Part shown: positions 48,507 to 56,598 of the stretch, piece after piece
How positions within the stretch are numbered: position 1 is the first letter of the stretch
Layout of the letters: the number at the start of each line of letters is the position of its first letter
Assembly: GCF_001953875.1 (NCBI RefSeq)
Contig: NZ_MQUR01000001.1
Coordinates: forward strand, 62,039 to 126,038
Reading direction: 5' to 3'
Source: Streptomyces amritsarensis
GTDB taxonomy: Bacteria; Actinomycetota; Actinomycetes; Streptomycetales; Streptomycetaceae
Length of the DNA stretch: 64,000 bases
Translations under genes and position numbers: made by a program
Notes under the pieces: model-generated
What the model saw: the letters and a program-made list of their open reading frames with translations, nothing else
The model's database searches: none
Told to the model about the DNA's origin: nothing

Positions 48507-49721
48507 GTGACCGCATCGCGCGTACTCGTCCTCAACTCCGGCTCCTCGTCGCTGAAGTACCAGCTCCTCGACATGGCGGACCGGTCGCGCCTGGCCGTCG
48601 GCCTCGTGGAGCGGATCGGCGAGGAGACCTCCCGGCTGGTGCACGAGCCGCTCAGGGGTCCGGGCGCGGCCGGCGGCAAGCGCGAGCAGCTCGGCCCGAT
48701 CGCCGACCACGAGGCCGCGCTGAAGGCCGTGGCCGGCGAGCTCGCCGCCGACGGGACGGGCCTGGACTCCCCCGAGCTGGCCGCGGTGGGGCACCGGGTG
48801 GTCCACGGCGGGACGCGGTTCACCCGGCCGACGGTGATCGACGACGAGGTGCTGGCGGAGATCAGGAGCCTGATCCCCCTGGCGCCGCTGCACAACCCGG
48901 CGAACGTCACGGGCATCGAGGTGGCGCGCTCGCTGCGCGCGGACCTCCCCCAGGTCGCCGTCTTCGACACCGCCTTCCACGCGACGTTGCCGGAGTACGC
49001 CGCCCGGTACGCGATCGACGCCGAGGTCGCCGAGGCGTACTCCATCCGGCGGTACGGCTTCCACGGCACGTCCCACGCCTACGTCTCGCGGGCGACGGCC
49101 GCCCTGCTCGGCAGGCCGGTGGAAGACGTGAACGTGATCGTGCTGCACCTGGGCAACGGCGCCTCCGCCTCGGCCGTGCGGGGCGGGGTCTGCGTGGAGA
49201 CGTCGATGGGCATGACCCCGCTGGAGGGCCTGGTCATGGGCACCCGCTCGGGCGACCTCGACCCGGCGGTCGTCTTCCACCTGGCGCGGGTGGGCGGCCT
49301 CTCGGTGGACGAGATCGATTCGCTCCTGAACAAGAAGAGCGGTCTGCTGGGCATGTGCGGCGACAACGACATGCGCGAGGTGCTGCGGCGCGCCGGCGAG
49401 GGCGACGAGGCGGCGCGCCTGGCCTTCGACGCGTACGTCCACCGGTTGAAGAAGTACATCGGGGCCTACTCGGCGGTCCTGGGGCGGGTGGACGCGGTGG
49501 CGTTCACGGCCGGGGTCGGCGAGAACGCCCACCAGGTCCGGGAGGCCGCGCTGGACGGCCTGGCCGAGCTGGGCCTGGTGCTGGATCTCGAAGCCAACGC
49601 GGCGCGTTCCCCGCAGCCGCGGCTGATTTCGGCGGATTATGCCCGTGTGGCCGTGGCGGTGGTCCCCACGGACGAGGAACTGGAGATCGCCACCCAGGCG
49701 TATGCGCTCGTTACCCGGTAG
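48507..49721 (+). CDS. ackA: Acetate kinase
   Basis: A 404-aa ASKHA-fold kinase that interconverts acetyl phosphate + ADP and acetate + ATP. VLVLNSGSSSLKYQL (N-terminal phosphate loop), HRVVHGG, FDTAFHATLPEYAARYAI, RRYGFHGTSHAYVS (catalytic His/Arg region) and HLGNGASASAVRGG are all present. GTG 48507 follows AAGGAAAG. It is co-transcribed with pta and followed 61 bp later by pyk, a compact pyruvate-to-acetate module. Confidence 0.96.
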   Translation: MTASRVLVLNSGSSSLKYQLLDMADRSRLAVGLVERIGEETSRLVHEPLRGPGAAGGKREQLGPIADHEAALKAVAGELAADGTGLDSPELAAVGHRVVHGGTRFTRPTVIDDEVLAEIRSLIPLAPLHNPANVTGIEVARSLRADLPQVAVFDTAFHATLPEYAARYAIDAEVAEAYSIRRYGFHGTSHAYVSRATAALLGRPVEDVNVIVLHLGNGASASAVRGGVCVETSMGMTPLEGLVMGTRSGDLDPAVVFHLARVGGLSVDEIDSLLNKKSGLLGMCGDNDMREVLRRAGEGDEAARLAFDAYVHRLKKYIGAYSAVLGRVDAVAFTAGVGENAHQVREAALDGLAELGLVLDLEANAARSPQPRLISADYARVAVAVVPTDEELEIATQAYALVTR

Positions 49722-49782
49722 TCACTTGGACTTTCCACCAGCCGGAATATTCCGCTACGAAACAAACCGATAGGATCCAGTC

Positions 49783-51213
49783 ATGCGCCGTTCCAAAATC
49801 GTCTGCACGCTGGGCCCCGCCGTCGACTCGTATGAGCAGCTGAAAGCGCTCATCGAGGCAGGTATGAACGTGGCCCGATTCAACTTCAGCCACGGGTCCC
49901 AGGCAGAACACCAGGAGCGGTACGACCGCGTCCGGCAGGTCTCCGAGGACACCGGGCGCGCCGTCGGCGTCCTCGCCGACCTCCAGGGTCCCAAGATCCG
50001 TCTGGAGACCTTCGCCGAGGGTCCCGTCGAGCTGGTGCGCGGTGACGAGTTCACCATCACCACCGAGGACGTCCCGGGCGACAAGTCCATCTGCGGCACC
50101 ACCTACAAGGGTCTCCCGGGCGACGTCGCCAAGGGCGACCAGGTCCTGATCAACGACGGAAACGTCGAGCTCCGGGTGACGGAGGTCGACGGCCCCCGGG
50201 TCAGGACCATCGTCATCGAGGGCGGTGTCATCTCGGACCACAAGGGCATCAACCTGCCGGGTGCCGCCGTGAACGTCCCCGCCCTGTCGGAGAAGGACGT
50301 CGACGACCTCCGCTTCGCCCTGCGGATGGGCTGCGACATGGTCGCCCTGTCCTTCGTCCGCGACGCCAACGACGTCAAGGACGTCCACCGGGTCATGGAC
50401 GAGGAGGGCCGCCGGGTCCCCGTCATCGCCAAGGTGGAGAAGCCGCAGGCCGTCGAGAACATGGAGGCCGTGGTCGCCGCCTTCGACGCGGTCATGGTGG
50501 CCCGCGGCGACCTCGCCGTCGAGTACCCGCTCGAGAAGGTCCCGATGGTCCAGAAGCGGCTCATCGAGATGTGCCGCCGCAACGCCAAGCCGGTGATCGT
50601 CGCGACCCAGATGATGGAGTCGATGATCACCAACTCCCGCCCGACGCGCGCGGAGGCGTCCGACGTCGCCAACGCGATCCTCGACGGCGCGGACGCGGTC
50701 ATGCTGTCGGCCGAGTCCTCGGTCGGCGCCTACCCGATCGAGACCGTCAAGACGATGTCGAAGATCGTGGCGGCGGCCGAGGAGGAGCTCCTCTCCAAGG
50801 GCCTCCAGCCGCTGGTCCCGGGCAAGAAGCCGCGCACCCAGGGCGGCTCCGTGGCCCGCGCGGCGTGCGAGATCGCGGACTTCCTCGACGGCCAGGCGCT
50901 CATCGCCTTCACCCAGTCCGGGGACACCGCCCGCCGCCTGTCGCGCTACCGCGCCACGCAGCAGATCCTGGCCTTCACCACGGACGTCAATACCCGCAAC
51001 CAGCTCACGCTGAGCTGGGGTGTCGACTCGTACATCGTTCCGCACGTGGACACCACGGACGCGATGGTCGACCTGGTGGACGGCGAGCTGCTCAAGCTGG
51101 GCCGCTACAACGAGGGCGACACCATGATCATCACTGCCGGCTCGCCCCCCGGCGTCCCGGGCACCACCAACATGGTCCGGGTGCACCACCTGGGCGGCGT
51201 CGACCGCGTCTGA
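49783..51213 (+). CDS. pyk: Pyruvate kinase
   Basis: A 476-aa cytoplasmic enzyme that converts phosphoenolpyruvate + ADP to pyruvate + ATP. The barrel begins MRRSKIVCTLGPAVDSYEQL, with NFSHGSQAEHQ (active site), IAKVEKPQAVENM (catalytic Lys), VMVARGDLAVE and TQMMESMITNSRPTRAEASDVANAI. The C-terminal allosteric domain (about 355-474) is complete. ATG 49783 follows AGGATCC. A strong hairpin at 51249-51285 ends the pta-ackA-pyk unit. Confidence 0.97.
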   Translation: MRRSKIVCTLGPAVDSYEQLKALIEAGMNVARFNFSHGSQAEHQERYDRVRQVSEDTGRAVGVLADLQGPKIRLETFAEGPVELVRGDEFTITTEDVPGDKSICGTTYKGLPGDVAKGDQVLINDGNVELRVTEVDGPRVRTIVIEGGVISDHKGINLPGAAVNVPALSEKDVDDLRFALRMGCDMVALSFVRDANDVKDVHRVMDEEGRRVPVIAKVEKPQAVENMEAVVAAFDAVMVARGDLAVEYPLEKVPMVQKRLIEMCRRNAKPVIVATQMMESMITNSRPTRAEASDVANAILDGADAVMLSAESSVGAYPIETVKTMSKIVAAAEEELLSKGLQPLVPGKKPRTQGGSVARAACEIADFLDGQALIAFTQSGDTARRLSRYRATQQILAFTTDVNTRNQLTLSWGVDSYIVPHVDTTDAMVDLVDGELLKLGRYNEGDTMIITAGSPPGVPGTTNMVRVHHLGGVDRV

Positions 51214-51248
51214 CGCGCCGCACCGCACCGGACTCTGCCGCACAGAGA

Positions 51249-51285
51249 CCGAGGGCGGCACCCCGCAGTGGGGTGCCGCCCTCGG
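51249..51285. terminator. Perfect 16-bp bidirectional terminator between pyk and the anchor-protein gene
   Basis: Sixteen-base perfect arms (51249-51264 and 51270-51285) with loop GCAGT, between two convergent genes. It can serve both. Confidence 0.85.
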
Positions 51286-51306
51286 TGCGTGCGGACCGGC
51301 CGCGGC

Positions 51307-52569
51307 CTACTCGGGCGGGCCGATGTAGTTCTTCAGGCCCGGCACCGTCAGGGTGCCGCCGAACTGCGCCGCCTGGACGACCTTGACGTCCGTGAAGAAC
51401 GCGAACGGGACGTTCAGGGGCGGCGGGCTGTTCGGCGTGAACTCGATCGGGATCAGGCCGAACAGGTTCCCCTTGAGGCTCTCGGTGTACATCGTCACCG
51501 TGCCGCCGCGGATCTTGGACGTCGAGCCCGGACGGGACTTCAGGTGGGCGACGTTCCCGCCCTTGCCGACCGTCTGGTACAGGTCCTTGATGTCCAGCGA
51601 GTCCGCCGTGAACTTCAGGACCTTCTTGACCTTGCCGCCGGCGGTCTTCACCTCGACGATGCCGTGGTAGTCGAGGCCGTAGAGGGTCAGCAGGGAGCTG
51701 TCGAGGTACCAGGGCTCGTTCGGCAGGAGCGGGATCCCCTGCTCCAGCTCGGCGTTGGCCAGGGCTTCGGCGTCGTAGGTCGGGCAGGGGAAGGGTTCCT
51801 TCCCGTCCGGGTCCTTCGTCGCCTCCGGCTTCGCCTCGTCCTTGTCCTCGTCCTTGTCCGCGTCGCCCTCTTCCTTGGGCGTCTCGTCCTTGGGCTTCTT
51901 GACGGTGTCCTTGACCTCGTCGGGCAGCTCCTCGACCGTGGCGCCCGCCTGCTTGGCGGCGTCCCGGATCGCGTCCGCGGCCGGGTCCGGGGTCGGCCCG
52001 GCGGTCGTGGAGGCCGTGGGAGCGGGCGTGGGGGTCGCCTTCGTGTCCGCCTTCGGCTGGCCCAGCCCGTCGATCAGGTCCTTGAGCTTGTCGCCGACGC
52101 CGAGGGGGTCCAGCGGGTTCGCGGACCCGGTCGGGGCCGGCGCCGGGGTGGTGGTGGCCGGGGCCGGGGCGTTCGCCGACGGGGAGCCGGTCGCCGACGG
52201 GGTGGCGCTCGGCTTCGGCTTCGCGGCCGTGGACGGTGCGGGCGACGCGCTGGGCGAGGCGCTCGGCGAGGCCGTCTTGGAGGGTGTCGGGGACGGGGAC
52301 TTCGACTCGGTCTCCGCCGGCTCGTCGGACCGCGTCACACACGGCCCGGGCGCGAAGGGGATCTCCTTGTCGTCGGCCACGGCCAGTTTGGGCGCCATGC
52401 CCATCCCGACGAACACGGCCGTCGGCATCGCCGCCAGCGCCATCGTCTTGCCGACGGGTATCTGGATCTTGTTCAGCAGGGACTTCCTGGGCGCCGCGTG
52501 CCGCGGGCCCTTCCTCTCACGGGACTCTGCGCCTGGGGCCGCGCCCCGCTGCGTCTCGTCACCCCGCAC
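51307..52569 (-). CDS. Membrane-anchored, Pro/Ser/Thr-linker protein with possible DUF6230-like C-terminal domain
   Basis: A 420-aa protein of unknown function, last gene of a three-gene cassette. A basic cytoplasmic N-terminus (RHAAPRKSLLNKIQIP) precedes one hydrophobic segment (about 43-65, signal or anchor). A Ser/Pro/Ala/Thr-rich linker follows (about 85-160), then a Lys/Asp/Glu-rich stretch (about 205-275) and a globular beta-rich domain (about 280-420). That domain contains KFTADSLDIKDL and FGGTLTVPGLK, resembling VTADKLDGDNL and TAGTFKLPDLK in the DUF6230 protein of the same cassette. GTG 52569 follows GGGAGGA and overlaps the DUF6114 stop; ATG 52584 is an alternative. Probably surface-exposed. 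Confidence 0.78.
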   Translation of the reverse strand: MRGDETQRGAAPGAESRERKGPRHAAPRKSLLNKIQIPVGKTMALAAMPTAVFVGMGMAPKLAVADDKEIPFAPGPCVTRSDEPAETESKSPSPTPSKTASPSASPSASPAPSTAAKPKPSATPSATGSPSANAPAPATTTPAPAPTGSANPLDPLGVGDKLKDLIDGLGQPKADTKATPTPAPTASTTAGPTPDPAADAIRDAAKQAGATVEELPDEVKDTVKKPKDETPKEEGDADKDEDKDEAKPEATKDPDGKEPFPCPTYDAEALANAELEQGIPLLPNEPWYLDSSLLTLYGLDYHGIVEVKTAGGKVKKVLKFTADSLDIKDLYQTVGKGGNVAHLKSRPGSTSKIRGGTVTMYTESLKGNLFGLIPIEFTPNSPPPLNVPFAFFTDVKVVQAAQFGGTLTVPGLKNYIGPPE

Positions 52570-53131
52570 TGTTCCTCCCGCCATCGGCGTGGGCAGTCGT
52601 CTCGCTCGCGTGTGCCGTCTCCGTCTCGCGGGGACCGGGAACGTCCAGGCCCGCCGTCGCGTCCGTCTTGCCCAGCGCGACCACGGCCGGCTGCCGGTCC
52701 GCGGGTTCCTCCTCGTCCACCGGCTCTCCCGGCGCCCACGACAGCGCCAGGGCGCCGCCGACGAGGGAGAGGATGAAGCCCATCCCGAAACCGCCGAGGT
52801 TGGACACCGGCAGGGACACCAGGGCCAGCAGGATCGAGGCGACTCCGGCGAAGACGCGGATGGTCTGCTGGAACCAGAGGGCCAGTCCCAGCGTGATCAG
52901 CAGTACACCGATGATCAGTGCGCCGGCGCCGCCCGTGGTGGCCATGGCGAGACTGACGTTGCCCAACCGGAGGTCCGCATACGGGAAGTACGCGATCGGG
53001 AAGCCACCGAGGAGCGTGAACAGTCCGGCCCAGAAGGGGCGGCGACCGCGCCAGGCGCGGAAGTGGTAGTACACCACAGTGAGCCAGGCGTCGTCTTCTG
53101 CGCGAACGTAAACCGGGGCCTGGGGGTTCAT
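52559..53131 (-). CDS. DUF6114 membrane protein
   Basis: A 190-aa membrane protein. A conserved N-terminus (YYHFRAWRGRRPFWAGLFTLLGGFPIAYFPY) leads into four transmembrane segments at about 33-52, 59-88, 90-112 and 116-132. A charged, Glu/Asp/Ala-rich cytoplasmic tail of about 55 residues follows. It matches DUF6114 as I know it, always near DUF6230 genes. ATG 53131 follows GGGAG. The last 11 bp overlap the anchor-protein gene, so these two are coupled. Function unknown; a membrane partner for the two exported proteins is plausible. Confidence 0.85.
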   Translation of the reverse strand: MNPQAPVYVRAEDDAWLTVVYYHFRAWRGRRPFWAGLFTLLGGFPIAYFPYADLRLGNVSLAMATTGGAGALIIGVLLITLGLALWFQQTIRVFAGVASILLALVSLPVSNLGGFGMGFILSLVGGALALSWAPGEPVDEEEPADRQPAVVALGKTDATAGLDVPGPRETETAHASETTAHADGGRNSAG

Positions 53132-53178
53132 GGACAACAGCTCCCTGGAAACGGTGGTACGGAGAACTCTGTGGAGCC

Positions 53179-53220
53179 CGGACGGGCGGGCGGGGACGGC
53201 CGTCACCGCCCGCCCGTCCG
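53179..53220 (-). terminator. 15-bp hairpin between DUF6230 and DUF6114 genes
   Basis: Fifteen-base perfect arms (CGGACGGGCGGGCGG at 53179-53193, complement at 53206-53220) with a 12-nt loop. It may be a partial terminator that makes the first gene more abundant than the next two. Confidence 0.65.
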
Positions 53221-53239
53221 GTCATTCACCGGGACGGAC

Positions 53240-53881
53240 TCAGTCCTTGCTGTCCTGGTAGCACGGCTGGTCGCCGCCGAGCAGACGCAGCTTCAGGTCG
53301 GGCAGCTTGAACGTGCCCGCCGTGGTCGCCCACGCCTTCTGGCGCACGTTCGTCAGGATCGCCTTGTCGGCGCGCTGCGAGAACGCGTACGGGCTGGAGA
53401 CCGTACCGGCCTGCGGCTTCGTCTTGTGGCTCGGGTCGCCGACCGCGACACCGATGTCCAGGTTCTTGAACTCGGCGTCGGTGTCGAGCTCCGCAACATC
53501 CAGGTAGATGTTGTCGGCGACGGCCGGCTTGCCCTTGTGGCCGGTGCGCAGCTGCAGCGTGATGTTGCCGAGCGGCGTCGGGGTCACCAGCGACTGGCAC
53601 ATGTTGGTGATCTCGGCGTGGCTGAACCCGGAGATGGTCACCGGGTGGTGCTGCGCCTTGCCCTTGAGGTCGTGCCCCTCGGCGATGCCGCCGTACTGGA
53701 TGAGGTTGTCACCGTCGAGCTTGTCGGCCGTGACCTTGAAGTCCTGGCCGGAGACGCTGAAGGACGCCGCGAGGGCACCCTGCGCCAGACCCACACCGAC
53801 CGCGGCCGTGGCCGCGATGCTCGGCACCATGACGAGCGCGAAGCGCTTCCATCTGGTCCCGCCACGAACCTGAGAACTCAT
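53240..53881 (-). CDS. DUF6230 exported protein
   Basis: A 213-aa protein with a basic N-terminus and a hydrophobic signal/anchor (RFALVMVPSIAATAAVGVGL, about 13-32, then AQGALAA). A beta-rich domain covers about 38-213. Conserved features include SVSGQDFKVTADKLDGDNL, two cysteines (MCQSL and the C-terminal PCYQ) likely to pair outside the cell, and the C-terminal TFKLPDLKLRLLGG strand pair. ATG 53881 has an ideal ribosome site (AAGGAGG at six bases), so it should be strongly translated. It is the first gene of the cassette. Older annotations of relatives as cholesterol esterase have no visible catalytic support here: there is no GxSxG. Confidence 0.85.
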   Translation of the reverse strand: MSSQVRGGTRWKRFALVMVPSIAATAAVGVGLAQGALAASFSVSGQDFKVTADKLDGDNLIQYGGIAEGHDLKGKAQHHPVTISGFSHAEITNMCQSLVTPTPLGNITLQLRTGHKGKPAVADNIYLDVAELDTDAEFKNLDIGVAVGDPSHKTKPQAGTVSSPYAFSQRADKAILTNVRQKAWATTAGTFKLPDLKLRLLGGDQPCYQDSKD

Positions 53882-54508
53882 TTCGTTCCTCCTTCTCGGA
53901 CGTACATCTCCGGTCCGGGCCGTGCCCGTCCTGGGATGGGAGAAGTGCTACGTCCTCGGGAAGGAGCGCAGGAGGCCGGGCCGCGGCCGTGCCACGTCCG
54001 ATACACCGGCGTTCACCCCCGAGCGACAACCACTGGGCCACGCGTTCGCGCAACCTGGAGGACAGGCCCCGCCCTGTGGCAGAGACCCCCCTGTCCCACG
54101 GTCGGTGCCACTGCCACCGGCCGGCTCGGTGGGGACCCTCCACCGCGGCTCCGAGTGAGCGGCTCTGCGGGAAGGACCGAGCGTCGCCGATCGTGGTCCA
54201 TTCCCGGCCGGGGCACAAGGGGGTTCGTTACTGGCGGGTAACGGCCAGATAACCTGGATGCTGCCTGTAACCGTCCGTCGGCAACGCAGGGTGCCACCCG
54301 GGGCCACGACAGAACGGCGAAATGGTGAACACACCGGACAGTTCACGGGGTTCGATTTACTGCGAGTAACAGCGGCCGCGATTGCCAAGTTTTGGCAAAG
54401 CGCGACCGCTGTTTATCTACGTGTCAACAAATCGGCGGCCGCCCGACGACGCCCCGGACCCTTCCCGGGACCGGTGCGGAGCGGCGCGGGAGCCGGACCG
54501 GGGCCGCC
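53882..54508. promoter_or_regulatory. 627-bp gene-free region upstream of the DUF6230 cassette, with three dyads
   Basis: No convincing gene in any frame; the open frames have Arg/Pro-rich random composition. The upstream half is unusually AT-rich. It contains CGTTAC-6-GTAACG (54226-54243), TTACT-3-AGTAA (54357-54369) and TTGCCA-5-TGGCAA (54382-54398). The first two share a TTAC...GTAA core and could bind the same dimeric regulator. The length suggests a complex or distal promoter for the cassette, or an undetected small RNA. Confidence 0.5.
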
Positions 54509-55507
54509 CTAGAAGAGCACGCGCGCCAGCGCCGTCCGCGCCGCCGTCACCCTGGGGTCGTCGGCGCCGATGACCTCGAACAGCTCCAGCAGCCGCAGCC
54601 GCACCGCATCACGATCGTCACCGAACGTGACCTTCACAGTGTCTACAAGGCGGCCGAAGGCGTCCTCCACGTGGCCGCCGACCAGGTCGAGGTCGGCCGC
54701 GGCGATCTGCGCCGCGGGGTCGCGCGGGTTCTCGGCCGCGGCCGTGCGCACCTGCTGGGGGTCCATGTGCTGGACCCGTGCGAGCAGCTCGGCCTGGGCC
54801 AGGCCCAGCTTGGCCTCGGTGTTGCCCGGGTCGTCCGCCAGTACGTTCTTGTACGCCTGCACCGCGCCGCCGAGGTCACCGGCGTCCAGTGCGACGACGG
54901 CCGCCTCCAGCAGCGCGTCGTGCGGACCGGCCGGGGCCTCGGCCGGGGCGGATCCGGTGGCTCCCTCGGCGTTCGGGTCCACCTCCAGGCCGATGATCCC
55001 GAAGCGCTCCTCGGCCACCTGGACCAGCTGGGCGAGGGTGTCGCGGATCTGCTGCTCGGGGGCGACGCCCTGGAAGAGCGGCAGCACCTGCCCGGCGACC
55101 ACGGCGAAGACGGCCGGGATGCCCTGGATCTGGAACTGCTGCATCAGCATCTGGTTGGCGTCGACGTCCACCTTGGCCAGCACGAAGCGGCCGTTCGCCT
55201 CGACGGTCAGGCGCTCCAGGAGCGGGCTGAGCTGCTTGCACGGCTGGCACCACTCGGCCCAGAAGTCGAGGACGACCGGGACCTCGGCGGAGAGCTGGAG
55301 CACGTCGCGTTCGAATCCGGCCTCGTCGGCGTCGAAGACGAGGGCGGAGGGCGGGACGGCGCCGGGGGCCGGACCGGCCCCGCCGCCCTGAGCGGCCTGT
55401 CGCGCCGCTTCGGCGCGAGCCTGCTCGGCCTTGGCCTTGGCCTCGCCGGCCGCCTTCACCGCGGCGAGGTCGACGACGCCGCTCATGGACATGTTTCTGG
55501 GCTGCAT
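54509..55507 (-). CDS. Thioredoxin-TPR co-chaperone (YbbN/CnoX-like)
   Basis: A 332-aa cytoplasmic protein. An Ala/Lys/Glu-rich helical N-terminus (about 10-42) precedes a thioredoxin fold (about 55-165) with the active site WCQPC (Cys87, Cys90). A tetratricopeptide-like helical region follows (about 190-330; LLEAAVVALDAGDLGGAVQAYKNVLADDP). Unlike E. coli YbbN, both cysteines are kept, so it may be a working oxidoreductase. ATG 55507 follows GGAGGA. It is divergent from a TetR gene with a 23-bp palindrome between them. Confidence 0.9.
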   Translation of the reverse strand: MQPRNMSMSGVVDLAAVKAAGEAKAKAEQARAEAARQAAQGGGAGPAPGAVPPSALVFDADEAGFERDVLQLSAEVPVVLDFWAEWCQPCKQLSPLLERLTVEANGRFVLAKVDVDANQMLMQQFQIQGIPAVFAVVAGQVLPLFQGVAPEQQIRDTLAQLVQVAEERFGIIGLEVDPNAEGATGSAPAEAPAGPHDALLEAAVVALDAGDLGGAVQAYKNVLADDPGNTEAKLGLAQAELLARVQHMDPQQVRTAAAENPRDPAAQIAAADLDLVGGHVEDAFGRLVDTVKVTFGDDRDAVRLRLLELFEVIGADDPRVTAARTALARVLF

Positions 55508-55647
55508 GCGTACATCCTCCCCCGTGTGCGCGCGCCGACGAAAAAGATCGCGTGAATTGGCCGTGCCGTCGCATCCGCCGCGATCGTGGTGCTGGGCGGC
55601 GCCGGGTCCCCACCTGGCGCCTGTAGCTCTTCGCGTGGTTGTCGCTT

Positions 55648-55670
55648 TTACGCTACGAGCCGTAGCGTAA
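55648..55670. promoter_or_regulatory. 23-bp perfect palindrome, probable TetR operator
   Basis: Ten-base half-sites TTACGCTACG (55648-55657) and its exact inverse (55661-55670) flank a 3-nt spacer. It lies 88 bp before the TetR start and 141 bp before the thioredoxin gene start. Size and symmetry fit a TetR-family dimer site; autoregulation is the simplest reading. Confidence 0.7.
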
Positions 55671-55757
55671 CTCCCCCGCGGGCCCTGCGCGCCCCCGCGG
55701 CGCCCGTGATCTGAACCACAGCGGCCCGTTCGGCTACCGGCGGGTATGGTCTCGGCC

Positions 55758-56378
55758 ATGCGCAACCCCAGTCCCGGCCGCACCGGTCGCCCCCGCAGCG
55801 CGGCCGCGGACGCCGCCATCCTCGCCGCCACCCGGGACGCGCTGGTCGAGCTGGGCTGGTCGAAGCTGACGATGGGCGACGTCTCGGCCCGCGCGGGCGT
55901 GGCCAAGACCACCCTCTACAGGCGCTGGGCGGGCAAGAGCGAGCTGGTCGTGGACGCGGTCGCGGAGCTATTCGACTCGCTCGAACTGCCGGACCGGGGC
56001 TCTTTGGAAGCCGACATCGAGTACGTGGTCCTGCGCTTCGCGGAGCTGCTGCGGCGCCCGGAGGCCCGCACGGCCCTGATGGCCGTCGTCTCCGAGTCCA
56101 CCCGGGACGAGGCCCTGCGCGACCGGATCCGGTCGGCGATCGTGGACCGGCAGAAACGTCTCGTCGTACTGGGTCGCGAACGGGCCCAGGCCCGCGGTGA
56201 ACTCCCCTACGAGGAGGACGAGTTCCTCGCGAGCCGCACCACGGACCTGATCTTCGACGTGATCGCGGGCACCGTGGTGCACCGCGCCCTGGTCAGTTCC
56301 GAGCCGGTGGACGAGCTCTGGGTGGCCACCTTCACCGCCCTCCTGATGCACGGCCTGCGCGGCCCGGCCGCCGCCTGA
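55758..56378 (+). CDS. TetR-family transcriptional regulator
   Basis: A 206-aa repressor-type protein. The N-terminal HTH (about 17-62) contains AILAATRDALVELGWSKLTMGDVSARAGVAKTTLYRRW. The ligand-binding domain (about 75-200) is of the TetR_C_16-like all-helical type. ATG 55758 gives the common N-terminus before GRTGRPRS; ATG 55746 is four codons upstream. It probably binds the palindrome at 55648-55670 upstream of itself. The effector and any further targets are unknown. Confidence 0.88.
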   Translation: MRNPSPGRTGRPRSAAADAAILAATRDALVELGWSKLTMGDVSARAGVAKTTLYRRWAGKSELVVDAVAELFDSLELPDRGSLEADIEYVVLRFAELLRRPEARTALMAVVSESTRDEALRDRIRSAIVDRQKRLVVLGRERAQARGELPYEEDEFLASRTTDLIFDVIAGTVVHRALVSSEPVDELWVATFTALLMHGLRGPAAA

Positions 56379-56523
56379 GCCGCGGGCCCCGCCCGCGCCC
56401 CGCCCGCGCCTCACCCCGGGGCGGCTCCGCTCACGTCCCGGTCCCCGGCTTCACCCGATGTACGCGTACGGCCCGCAGCCGGTCCGCATCGCCACGCGGA
56501 CGCCCACACCGGGCACGGGAACG

Positions 56524-56571
56524 GGAAGGCCGGTCATGGCGCCACCGTACGGGCGCCGCGACCGGCCTTCC
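56524..56571 (-). terminator. Hairpin terminator after icmA
   Basis: Twelve-base perfect arms (GGAAGGCCGGTC at 56524-56535, complement at 56560-56571) enclose 24 nt that contain a smaller GGCGCC-type stem. It lies 28 bp past the icmA stop. Confidence 0.7.
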
Positions 56572-56598
56572 ACGTCGCTTCCGGGCCGGGGCCCGGGC

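Noticed and set aside
44763..49532. 1589-codon open frame on the minus strand
   Set aside because: It is opposite pta and ackA and out of frame with pfkA; no recognisable protein segment, a typical high-GC shadow.
53240..53881. Cholesterol esterase function for the DUF6230 protein
   Set aside because: No GxSxG motif or catalytic triad is visible; the label appears to be a legacy annotation of the family.
53922..54252. Two short plus-strand open frames (78 and 87 codons) upstream of DUF6230
   Set aside because: Arg/Pro/His-rich random composition, no ribosome site, no resemblance to known small proteins.
56459..56545. 28-codon minus-strand frame downstream of icmA
   Set aside because: It starts inside the terminator stem, is Val/Gly/Pro-rich and shows no ribosome site.
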